Shown here: positions 1 through 9,763 of the stretch, piece after piece
How the letters are laid out: every line of letters starts with the position of its first letter
How positions within the stretch are numbered: position 1 is the stretch's first letter
Assembly: GCA_008711295.1 (NCBI GenBank)
Contig: VUYV01000496.1
Coordinates: 182,898 to 246,897, forward strand
Length of the DNA stretch: 64,000 nt
Direction: 5' to 3'
Source of the DNA: Anarhynchus alexandrinus
Taxonomy: Eukaryota; Chordata; Aves; Charadriiformes; Charadriidae
The notes under the pieces: model-generated
The model's input: only the letters and a program-made list of their open reading frames with translations
The model's database searches: none
What the model was told of the DNA's origin: nothing
Program-made: the position numbers and the translations under genes

Positions 1-640
1 ATTTTTCTTCTGTATAATTTGGCTGTTTTGTCTTATACCTTAACATTTGTGAAAGAAAAAAAAAACAACAAAAAAGAAAAAAAAATTCACTTCTACTAAA
101 ATCACAGGATATAAATAACTTGGGATAAATAACATAAAATGTTTACTAACAAACTAATTTGTCTCATTACGAAAAATTTGGAGAGAAATAATTCTTACAT
201 CAATAATGCCAGCTGCATATCTCTCCAAGCAAACAACACTACTATCACTATTCAGGTATACAAACACCTCCTTTGTACTTTAAATTTTAAATGGTATTGT
301 GTTATCTACCTATGGATCTGATGATAGTTACATCTATATTAGTAAATTAAACTTGTTAACCATGACTGTGATCACAAATTGTTAGGAAATAATAACTGAA
401 AAGAGCCAGATCTCTGCTAGAGGTCTTTCTAATAATTTAACCAAAGAAAAGGCCAAGCTCCAGAACCCTGAGTGTTCCCTGACATTGCTTAATCTGTTAA
501 TGAAAATGCAGTCAACGTGTTTGCATGTGCCATAAATGTGTCGAGTACCCATTCACATGGATTTCACCATCCCAGAAATATTGTCCATACCAGAGTACAA
601 TGTTAACAACTTACAACCTAAGAGGGCTTGTTGGTACTTA
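1..640. other. A+T-rich noncoding DNA
   Basis: No gene is recognised. Positions 51-90 are an A-rich low-complexity run broken by a few C and G bases. The remainder is A+T-rich with stops in all frames; the small ORFs here have no recognisable domain. Confidence 0.7.
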
Positions 641-1575
641 TAGAAGCCTTTCCAGTTCTAACAACACCTGCGCAAGTCAGAACTGGATTGTACCTCTAAA
701 ATCACAGCCCTCCTGCAGCAGGATGAAGGGCAGTTTCCAGTGACAGGGATACTGGGAGCCATATGGGTACTCGCACCCTTCCACCCCCCAGAGGCACAGC
801 CTGCCCACCCCCCACAAACGACCTGTAGGAAATCATACAATTACCACCCTGGGGCAAGGGCTGCTCGAGCTCCACCAGCAATGAAGCCAAAACTGTGTGG
901 CAGGGAAGGATGAGTCTTGGGCTGAGTCCTGCAGGGAAGGTGGGTGCTGGGTCCTGCTGAATGCACTACCTTTCTGCAGTCTCATAGCCCATCAGCACTT
1001 GCCAGGCACCAACCACAGCCCTTTAAAGACACCGGAGCACTCCTGCAGACAATTAGCAAGACACGGCTGTTAATGATACAGGAATGTATTTGACAAGAAA
1101 GCTTGCAAGAGGCCAGGGTGTAGTGGGACAGCGGTGAAGGCTGTCTTTCCTGTACATCTTCACACTCGTAAACTGTCTTGTCATGATCTGACCACGACTA
1201 AGAGATCACGTTCAGGTACGAGTTTTCTCTCCTTAGCTATGAGAAGTGATGGTATGAAAGCAACCTCACACGCACCTACTGGCATGAGAGAGAGAGAGAA
1301 AACGAGGCAAGCCTCAGCCCATCTGCAGCAAACCAGCCCGGGTTGCAGAACTGGCTGCAATGGCTCTGACAGGCAGAGGGACCCGGCTTGCCTCACAACC
1401 ACGTATGATGAAAACACCATAACTCTTGAAGCTTGGAGGTTAGCCACAGGTTGTGCAGAGCTGCAACAAATAACGTTACGGGGAACGGTCACACTTTGGC
1501 TTGCTTGGTGGGAGGCCCCTGTCTGTGCACAGAGGGTGAGTCTCTGTGTACAGCTCTCTCCTCAGATGTAAGTTA
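641..1575. other. G+C-richer noncoding block
   Basis: This block is visibly richer in G and C than its flanks and has short C-runs around 784-818. A 145-codon frame (1134-1571, plus) overlaps a 103-codon frame on the other strand (1181-1492). Neither has a recognisable domain, and overlapping antisense frames are expected in G+C-richer DNA. I treat it as unannotated; an exon or an old repeat cannot be excluded. Confidence 0.5.
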
Positions 1576-2437
1576 AAGGAGATCAGCGGGGTCTAACTCA
1601 CTGCTTCTCAACTTTCTGCACTGTGCTAGAGGTGCAGGCAAGCAACCAGTGGCGACAGATGTTTCTGCCCTCTTTTATGCCTGTCTGGAAAGGTGTGTAC
1701 AGCCACAACCACGTTCAAAGGTGAGGTACTGCCAAACTGGCGGTATTCCTCCTTTCTGCCCACCTGGCCCATACCTCTAGCTCTTTCAGTCCAAGATAAG
1801 AGGTGGAGTAGGCTGTATTAGATATATATGTACTTTAGGTAGCACCCCAAATAACATAGCAACCAGTGCAATGTAACAGCTGGAGCTAGCAGTAGCTTTA
1901 GGAGGAGAAGGTTTTATCAGCCTTGTGCAAACCCCCTTTGTTTTGAGTGCCAGTCAAACAGTGAAAACAGCAGCGTGGAGAGGAGACAGATCTGGACACT
2001 TAGGGTATTCAATATAGAAAAAGAGTCTGGAGAAATGCTAGGCCAAATTCACAACCACCTGACACTGACAGTTGATAAAAGTACACCAGTCTGAAGTAGT
2101 ATTTTTGTCCCTTTAATTTCTCCACTCCTCCATCTAGTTATTTTAGTCATCTGCTTAAGCATCTTTCAGACCTTACACAAAGACTTTTGTGGCAAAAACC
2201 TTATGACTCCTTCCCTTTTAATTTTGTCATAACACCTGATATCCAGGAACCCTGGTCAGTGCTGTTATGCTCACCCCTTCATCAACAGCTTTTCCCCCAG
2301 TACTTTGGGACAAGTCAAGCCCCTTCCCCAGTTCCCTGGTCAAATAAAACAGGTCTGATCATTACTTCTTCTGGAGGAAAGGGGAAACAGCGTCAGAGTA
2401 TAACAGGGTCTGCTTGGTGACTAAATCATGTCTTATG
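1576..2437. other. Unannotated DNA upstream of the LTR
   Basis: I see no gene, array or clear repeat. A 77-codon frame (2187-2420) has no recognisable features. Confidence 0.6.
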
Positions 2438-2442
2438 CTTAC
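2438..2442. repeat. Left target site duplication (CTTAC)
   Basis: The five bases CTTAC immediately precede the LTR's terminal TG and are repeated exactly at 3182-3186 directly after its terminal CA. This is the expected host-DNA duplication left by retroviral-type integration. Confidence 0.85.
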
Positions 2443-2786
2443 TGTCCTGGTTTGAGGTCAAACAGAACCAATTTTGTTCAGTAACTTCACTTCTTAGCTA
2501 AGCTTCTTCTAACTACTGAAATGAACAGCATGTTGTGCAGACAATGTTCACTCTCTTGGAGTGATAAGACCAATGTTTATAGCTGATGCCCAGGAATGGT
2601 ATGCAGAGAGGCTCTTGCTTATACTTATTGCTGTAACAGCCAAGGCCAACCAACTTTGTTATTTGTCCCATTGGAAGGTCGGAAGTGGAAAAGCATAGTG
2701 GGGTCCCACCTGCAGGGAGGAGCAGACAGGACAGGTGACCCAAAACCGACCAACAGGGTATTCCATCCCATCTGCCTCATGCTCAG

Positions 2787-2794
2787 TATAAAAG
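2787..2794 (+). promoter_or_regulatory. LTR TATA box
   Basis: The sequence TATAAAAG lies about 345 bp into the LTR. It would place the U3/R boundary about 25-30 bp downstream, near 2815-2820. Its position and orientation agree with the LTR ends and the downstream polyadenylation signal. Confidence 0.7.
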
Positions 2795-3034
2795 CTGAGG
2801 GATCAAAGGGTCAGCTCTCTCTCCCTTCCTTCAATGGCCAATGTCTGAGGAGGACTCTGTTCGTCTGCCTGTGATCCCGATCCTGAATGCAGATCCGGAA
2901 TCCAGTTCCCGTCTGTCACCGAGTCCAGCCTGGGACTGCTCCAGCGCCAGCCGGTGTCATGATTGTCATCTTGGGAGCTTGATACAGTTTTGTATATATT
3001 TCATTATTTCCTTTTATTTTATTATTAATATTTC

Positions 3035-3040
3035 ATTAAA
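3035..3040 (+). terminator. LTR polyadenylation signal (ATTAAA)
   Basis: ATTAAA lies about 245 bp downstream of the TATA box in a T-rich stretch and is followed by T-rich sequence. This is the arrangement expected at the end of the R region. It is the common variant of AATAAA. Confidence 0.6.
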
Positions 3041-3181
3041 GTAGTTTAGTTCCTTCTAAACTCATGCATCTCTTTTTCCCTCCTCTGCCTCTCTCTTTGA
3101 AGAGGGGTAGAGGCGAGCATCTGTCGGTCCCATCTGGGGTCCCCCAGGTCCCCAGTAGGCAATTTGGCCTAAACCACAACA

Positions 3182-3186
3182 CTTAC
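3182..3186. repeat. Right target site duplication (CTTAC)
   Basis: Exact copy of 2438-2442, directly abutting the LTR's terminal CA. Confidence 0.85.
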
Positions 3187-3845
3187 CATTATGAACACCT
3201 GATTGCATATTACCAAATAACTTTCACCTGCATCAGTGTAGGACTACTTGCTGCTGTCTTAGCCACAGCCAGCATTTTAAAGCGGACCTGTCAAATATCA
3301 GCAGTTTTCTACAAGCACCTCTATTTATTTATTTATTTTATACCTCCCCTTATTTTTCGTCTCAGTGAGAAAAGTAAGCTGCAAGTCCTCCCACCGTGTA
3401 TGGTTTCACACTGGTTATCGTGACTGGTGCTTTTACAGTACTCAAAGCACAGGAAGTGGGGTGTAGTGTCTGTGTGTGTGTCAAAGTGTGGAACATGACA
3501 GCTAAAAGCAATGGTGCACATGAACCTTAGCTATAAGTTATGAAAATATGCTTTTCTACCTGTCTCTACTCGTATATGCTTCCTCTTACATATACTAGTT
3601 TCAAACACAACAAGTTTTTGGAAAGCTGCAGACAGGTCATCTTTCATGCTTTGTGTTCATATCTGGAGAACTGTAAAGGAGAGGTTTTGTTTATCATGTT
3701 TTCCTGTTCCTTGCAACTCTAGTGACTGAAGTGGGGTTACGTTATAAACCCATGCATTCTTTTTCTGTCATCTGTGACTCTGTAATATCACTGTCTAAAA
3801 TTATCATCTTTATTCAAGACCAAAAAAAAGGTTTATCTTGGAAAA
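3187..3845. other. Unannotated DNA with a short TTTA array
   Basis: There is a short (TTTA)n run at about 3322-3339. Nothing else is recognisable. Confidence 0.6.
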
Positions 3846-3909
3846 GGAAGGGAAGGGAAGGGAAGGGAAGGGAAGGGAAGGGAAGGGAAGGGAAGGGAAG
3901 GGAAGGGAA
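3846..3909 (+). repeat. (GGAAG)n microsatellite
   Basis: Twelve perfect GGAAG units plus four bases, with no interruption. It is followed at once by a T run (from 3910). The array is purine-only on the plus strand and gives a spurious Lys-Gly-Arg-Glu-Gly reading. The absence of interruptions suggests a young or still variable array. Confidence 0.95.
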
Positions 3910-6636
3910 TTTTTTTTTAAAGGAAGATAATTTTAAAGAAAATAAGGATCTGAATTTTGTAAATGTAACAAAATCTCAGAAGCTGAAACTAAAACCAGTG
4001 CAAATACAAAGAAAAACAAATTCTAATTTGAAATAGAAATGCAATGATATTGTTTAAAATGTGTGTATTATCATTCGGTCAAAACATTACAAATAAAAGC
4101 CATGACAAGTGACAGTTAGGCTACTCTTTCACAAGAGCACTCCAGTATGCACCAACATAAAAACTGAGACTGTCCACAAAGCTCAACCACTTGATTTCCT
4201 AAGTAACTGTCTTTTCTTTTAAAGACTTCAATTTGTTGGACGAGAAGGAAGTGGTAAGCCAAAGACTGATTGTAATCTATGATCCGTCACCACAGAGGGA
4301 GCTGATGCGTGGCCATTGTAAAAACAGAGAGTAGTGAAACAGAAAATGAGATAAACCAGATAGTTTGAGTACAAGATGGTTGCTCTTATTTGTCTGTTAA
4401 TCATGAGAAAGTGGTGACTTCATTGCACGTGAAGCCCTGTAAAGTGATAATACTTAGGTATGTAGCTTTCACATGTCCAAAGGAGTGTGCAGGCTGTGTA
4501 CTTGAAATTACCTCTTCATGTTCTTGGGAAATAATGTGATTGCATCTCAACTGCCCACATGGGGCAGTTATTTCTGGTGACCATGGATTGCAGGCATATA
4601 GAGGTAAAATATGCATATGAAATGATACCTATACCATGCTCAGTGGGAAGCCTGGTGCCTTCTCTTCCTACAGCACTGCTTACTACAACTTCACAGCCAA
4701 GGAGTTATCACAGAGCACACCAGTGAATACTTACTTCTGCATGCCTACAGTATACTGCTCCCATGCAGACATACCTTCAAATACCCGCTATACTAGTCTC
4801 ATAATGTTGTTCCATGAAAACAGAAATAAACCCTTTGTAGGGGATGACAAAGGCTATTTTCCTCTTTGTTTGATATAGCAAAAAGTAGTACATAAGAAGG
4901 ACTCTTGACAGTTTAGACATATTTAGGTCATAAAGTAATTTCTTTCGTCCAGTAGCTCTAGAAATGACTGCATTTTGGCATCTACAGATGACTGTGACTA
5001 TGAACAAACTGTCAAAGATAATATATGCTGTGTTATTTCTGATCAGTGACAGGTATTTATAACAAACATTTCCAAGGCATTTGCGGGTGCTGCTAGCACT
5101 TCTGCAGCAGAAGTGATGGAAATTTGGCAAATGCTGTATATGACATGGAAGAGGTACGCATTTTTTCCTCTGCTAAATAGTTGTCTTGAAATTGTGTAAA
5201 CCTTCTTCAGTTAATTGAATACGGTTGAAGACAGCAGTTTTTCATTCCTGCTGTCTCCAGGACTGTATAACTGCCTCTGAACTGAAAATCCAGTCTCTTC
5301 AGAAGGTAGCCAGCACTTTTCTGCTTCACTAAAAAGGGTCCTCTTTGAGCTTCTGGCTTTGTGCTTCACAATCTCTCTCTATGAAACAAGATTAAGTCGA
5401 ACAGTACAGACAAGCCAAACTGAAAAGTTTGGAAAAAAAAAACCACCACCTCTGTTATCAGGAGAGGTATCAATTTTATTTTCTTGCTGACAGGTAACCG
5501 TCTCCCCCCCCAAAAAGCACTGAAAATTTACCTCATATTATTGATACATCTCCTTCTGACATAAATATTAACTATGTTTTTCTCTTTGGCCAGCTCTGTC
5601 CTGCAGACATTGGTTGACTTTTTCCTCTCTCAGTTTCAGCAGCTTTGCAGCAGTGGATAAAAACCATATGGCTGAAGAAATTACTGTCTCCAGCCACCTG
5701 TTTTTCTCCCAATAAGTGGAGAAGTCTATCTATCTCACAAATCAGCTCCTGAACTACAGCGGTATTAAAGTAGCATATTAAGATGACCCTAAATAACCAG
5801 GCTGAAAATTGTAGCAGCAAAGGATTTGCCCATTTCCAGTGACAACTTCAATATTGAAACAAGCTGCTCAATGCCCAATACTGTAATGCACTTCAGCAGT
5901 TTCTTCTAATTGTAACAAGCTTCTCCGATACATGCTCTTTTTGCTCAGTCATTGTTTTCATGTCTACCCCCCCCCGAAGATTTCATATTCTCCAAAACTA
6001 CTACTACTTCTTTTTAAAAAGCTAATAACACTAATTATAATAATCATTAGCATAACTTTTTGCCATCCAGAGCATGTTTTAACTTCTTAATTTCCCTTAA
6101 TAAGAGATTTTTTCCTAAAGTGTTCTTTATTTAATGCTAATATACTCTAGCGAGGTTTGTTCTTCCACACAGGTTTATCATTTTGAAAGAAAAAAAACCA
6201 AGGAGAAGTCACTTTATATTTCATCCCAAATTTTCAAACTGGAAGAAGAGTTTGAACATAGAAGCCTTTCTGGCTTACTGTCCGACCAAAAGACTCTTGG
6301 ACTAAAACCACTCTCAGCAGAGTTTATTGGTGTTCCCCAGTGGAACTGGGACTGTTATAACCCAGCAGAAACACTTACATACCTGAACACCCCTGTGTTA
6401 TCAGCAGGCTTAGTTTCTTCAGCATTTTATAATAAATTTTTATTAAGTGAGCCCTACTAATTGGTAGTCATAGAAAAGAACAAAGGAATTCAGTGCAGAG
6501 CTCTTCTGTCATCCTGCTATCAGAGTTTGCCCTGCCTGGAAGAAAGTAGTATATCTCACAGATTTCATCAATAACCTAAAATCTGCAAGGATTTTTCAAG
6601 GGATTAGGGTCTTGTGCCCATGGATCCAGCATCTCA
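3910..6636. other. Unannotated A+T-rich DNA
   Basis: Stops are frequent in all frames. There is a C run at about 5967-5975 and short A runs near 5430. The small ORFs (for example 4777-5130 minus, 6134-6460 plus) have no recognisable domain. No tRNA, array or clear repeat is visible. Confidence 0.6.
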
Positions 6637-7545
6637 GGGTATGGCTGCACTTCGCAGTAAGAGAGGGCCAGTGTGGGAACTGCACACTGGACCCCTGATC
6701 ACCCTCCTTGTGAAGTCACTCCTCATCTCTATTTTGGACCACTTCAATGACCACTCTGTGAGGCAGAACCCAAACATAACAGGAGCTGCTCCTGATTCAT
6801 AATGGATAAGGGTGCATTTGTTTTGGCGCTCTCCCATCTGCGCAGCCTTGTAACAGCATCCCAGTAGATGCTGCATCTTTGAACACACACCACATCCTAA
6901 AGCATACAATGTATACCTTCTAATTTGTATGGTAAAACCACCCGTCTGGTGGGTTGTAACACAGCCCCTGTATTATTTCAGGCACTCTTAACTGCAAAGA
7001 AATGTAAATATGTCATCAGGCCAGAAGGGACCCAGGAGAGATTAAAACCGATTTCTACTTAGGGTCCATTTGAGACAGTGCCTCGGACATTTGGTCCAAG
7101 TATTTGATCAGTGGCTGTGATTTCTTCAGAAATACAGGCATTGCCTAATGTCCACTCTGTCTTCCTGGATGCCACAAAGTCCTAATCTGAGGTTGCCCTC
7201 TGTAAAGTCTGGTCCTGCAGGTTACAGCTGGTTAACATGGAGATGCTCACGTACGCTTAAGCTAAGATATCATTTTGCAGCAGAAGAGGTCTTCTGCACT
7301 AGCACATGGCGTAGGCACTCAGGCTATGTTCATTCCCTCTGGCTCTGAGGCCATCTGGCACTAGTGAAGTCTATTATCATCCAAAAAAGGGTGCCCGCAT
7401 CCAAACTACATGTTGGGCATGGTGCCTGGCCCGTGCTAATTCTCAAAACATGCCCAGGAATTGTTTGGAAGAGGCCTGGGCAGACTGCCCAGGCGAAAAC
7501 CATTCCAGGGACCGCTCAAACAATTTAGCAGTGTAGACAATGAAG
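6637..7545. mobile_element. Possible fossil DNA transposon (weak)
   Basis: Near 6637 the plus strand reads CAGGGTATGGCTGCACTTCG, and near 7530 it reads TTAGCAGTGTAGACAATG. The second resembles, in reverse complement, the common reptile/bird repeat end 'CAGGGTATGTCTACACTGCA'. Paired in opposite orientation about 900 bp apart, they could be decayed terminal inverted repeats of a nonautonomous element. The interior is G+C-richer and contains hairpin-forming GCCTGGG/CCCAGGC motifs. No transposase frame survives. This rests on remembered motif resemblance and only partial matches, so the boundaries and even the existence of the element are uncertain. Confidence 0.25.
7474..7494. repeat. Perfect 9-bp hairpin
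   Basis: The arms GCCTGGGCA (7474-7482) and TGCCCAGGC (7486-7494) are exact reverse complements around the 3-base loop GAC. Related motifs occur nearby: TGCCCAGG at 7451-7458 and GCCTGGGC at about 7552. Confidence 0.85.
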
Positions 7546-7597
7546 TTAGTGCCTGGGCCTGTCTTCTGGCACTGTGTAATTTCAGACCCTGCAACTG

Positions 7598-7620
7598 AAA
7601 AAAAAAAAAAAAAAAAAAAN
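7598..7620 (+). repeat. Poly(A) run ending in an ambiguous base
   Basis: Twenty-two A residues are followed by one N at 7620. The true run length is probably uncertain. It could be a simple homopolymer or the decayed tail of a retroposed sequence. No polyadenylation signal or recognisable gene lies just upstream. Confidence 0.85.
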
Positions 7621-8497
7621 TTCTTTCATGAAGCATACTTCTTTCTCAGAGTGGCATAAAATACTTCACATCTACTGCATGCCAAGAGTGTCTTCAGAAA
7701 TCAAAAATCTTCTGGAAGTCAAACTACACTCAATTTACTGTATCCCAGGAACACCGCAAACTGAGCACTTGAAAGTATTCCACTGAACTGATAAAGGAAA
7801 GATCTATATGGAATATTTGTCACTGCATGTTCAATACATGGAGATCTTTGCTGTGGGCAGAGCTCTAGAGGAGCCCAGGCAAGCCCAGGTACCAAGGAGC
7901 ATGCAGAGGAACAGGCTTGCACTAGCTGAGCCATACAAAGTATTCAACTGAGTAGTCTAAAGCCAAACAGCTTTTAGGATGCTGGGGCATCATATGTGTG
8001 GTGGCGAGCATGGTTTTCACTCCTGTGCTTTTCTCTGATTTTGGAGGAGACCACTTACTTACAATTAAAAAAAAAAAAAAAAGAAGCAACAAACAAAATA
8101 AACAGGGAGGCCTCAAAGGTTCCTCATGCAAACTATGCATTCTGTGGCCATTTTAAACAAAGTACGGAGAGAAAAAAAGATCTTATCCTGTTTATCCCAG
8201 CTTAAATGCTAAGAAACTGGAATCAAAGTTTCTATAAATATAAATTGTTTTTCAGATTCCAGCGGCCATGGAGATGCCATAACACACGATGCTTTCAAAA
8301 CCCCATTTCTTCTGATTATCTCTTTCATTTTTTCTTTTATTTTTTTTAAATTGGTGCTAGGAAACTGCATGGTATATTGCTTCTATAATAACCACAGGCA
8401 TTTTCTAAAATAACTGGCAGCATAGCTGGCTTTAATAGCTTCACTTAGCCTACACATGTGCACATCCACAGGATAACGGCATCTTACATTGCAATAG
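7621..8497. other. Unannotated A+T-rich DNA
   Basis: It contains an A run at about 8066-8082 and T-rich tracts at about 8325-8350. Nothing else is recognisable. Confidence 0.6.
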
Positions 8498-8780
8498 TGT
8501 ATAGAAACTCAAGAGTGGAAGGGATCTCCTGGACCACTGGCTTCAGCTGTCTGCTACTGCAGCTGACCATGCCATATGGCTCCAGCAGTTTATCAAGTTC
8601 CATCTTCATAACTAGGTTATTTACCTCCAAGACAGATATGTTCCTGAATTTTTACTCTTTGACAGTCAGAAACCTTCTAATTTTCAGAGAGAAGTTATTC
8701 ACCGCGAGTGCACACCGTTGTTCCTCATGACATCATTGTCATTGCTAAAACCTCTTTGCTTCCCACTCTGCTATTTCCAA
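8498..8780 (-). mobile_element. Degenerate CR1-family LINE 3' fragment
   Basis: Read on the plus strand this resembles the reverse complement of a CR1 3' end. TATAGAAACTCAAGAGTGGAA and GGATCTCCTGGACCA sit where CR1 has its 'tagaatcatagaa...ggaagggacct...' motif. Further along, a GTTCCTGAATTT...CTTTGACAGTCAGAAACC stretch echoes the 'gttccagtgcttaaccaccctgacagttaggaa' part of older CR1 subfamilies. The match is heavily eroded and no reading frame survives, so this is an ancient copy. Confidence 0.5.
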
Positions 8781-9725
8781 AGACAACACCTACCCCACTC
8801 AGCCTTGGGACAAACCAAATCTCTTTACGATATGTTGACACTGTTTAGTGATAAAGCTCTTTTCACTATTAATGGAAAATCTTCAATAACTAGCAAATAA
8901 CTTTTGACATAAAGTTATCTCAGCAAGATATCAGATTAGCTTGACACAGTCTTCATTTGGTAAATAAGTTGCATTTTTTGTTTTCTTTCACTGTGAAAGC
9001 TTTCATTGTTTAGTCTAATACTCTGCAAACCACTTAAGTCAGACTAACGGACATGAAGTTGCCTTTTTCCCTTGCACAGATACAGGTATCAGAGCAAGGG
9101 TTAATATAAGGATAATTTCATGAGTTCACAAAGACAGTGTTAATGAAAACCATAAAAGTTCTTTATTCTTTATATTTTATTATTTCTTATTTTCAGGTTT
9201 ATGGGGGGGTGGGATTTTTTTGTGTTTTTTTTTTAATTAAAATATGTATAATGAAAAAGTCAGCAAAGAAACTAGGCCAATACCGAAGAAAAACACTGAA
9301 AATTAAATTTTTTAGCCTTCAGTTTTGCACTGTTAAATTATAAAGAGTTTTCAATTAATAAGGTTTAATAAGTTGACTTTCTAAGACTCAATTCACTTGC
9401 AAGTCTCAATGGTTATGTGTTTTTCTGCCTCTAAAGCTGAAGTGGTCTTAGCAGATCGTAAAAGAAAAGGCATTTTTTTTTCCATGATTGAAAACTCCTT
9501 AAGTAGACTCATGGATTTAATTTAAAGGATCTAGTGAAACGAACGCTCAATGGAGAAGGCTTCAGCTGAAAACAATCTATTTGTTAATGCTATAAGCAAA
9601 AAAAAAAAAATATTGGACTGCAAGTTAGACTCTAACCATAACTCTAGCAGCCATGCATCCACTGAGATTTGCTGAGAAGTTTTCAAAGTAGCCCTTGATC
9701 TGTGTATGCTTACTACTACATCGCG
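8781..9725. other. Unannotated A+T-rich DNA
   Basis: Low-complexity T and G runs are seen near 9200-9235. No gene or clear repeat is visible. Confidence 0.6.
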
Positions 9726-9763
9726 TATCACGTGCTTGTGTATCACGTGAGATGTATCACGGG
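9726..9763. promoter_or_regulatory. Triple TATCACG repeat with two CACGTG E-boxes
   Basis: Three short repeats begin TATCACG at 9726, 9741 and 9755 (spacing 15 and 14 bp). The first two contain the palindrome CACGTG (9729-9734 and 9744-9749). The second is embedded in TCACGTGA, the form preferred by MITF/TFE-type bHLH-ZIP factors. The third copy has decayed to CACGGG. The arrangement is visible directly; any binding or enhancer activity is inference. Confidence 0.45.

Larger units (their letters stand above)
2443..3181 (+). mobile_element. Solo LTR of an avian endogenous retrovirus (ERVL-like)
   Basis: The 739-bp element starts TGTCCTGGTTT and ends AAACCACAACA, so its ends form an imperfect inverted repeat with TG...CA termini. 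It is flanked by the perfect 5-bp duplication CTTAC. Inside are a TATA box (2787-2794) and an ATTAAA polyadenylation signal (3035-3040) in the same orientation. From these I infer U3 at about 2443-2815, R at about 2816-3058 and U5 at about 3059-3181. No primer binding site, polypurine tract, gag, pol or env sequence follows on either side, so this is a solo LTR, the usual product of recombination between the two LTRs of a provirus. A 5-bp duplication is typical of class III (ERVL-like) elements, whereas ERVK usually gives 6 bp and ERV1 4 bp. The family assignment is therefore inference. ORFs inside it are not genes. Confidence 0.85.

Noticed and set aside
3722..4036. 104-codon ORF across the GGAAG array
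   Set aside because: The Lys-Gly-Arg-Glu repeats are simply the translated microsatellite.
7013..7090. Possible CR1 3' end (AGGCCAGAAGGGACC)
   Set aside because: Only about 15 bases resemble CR1, with no continuing match on either side.
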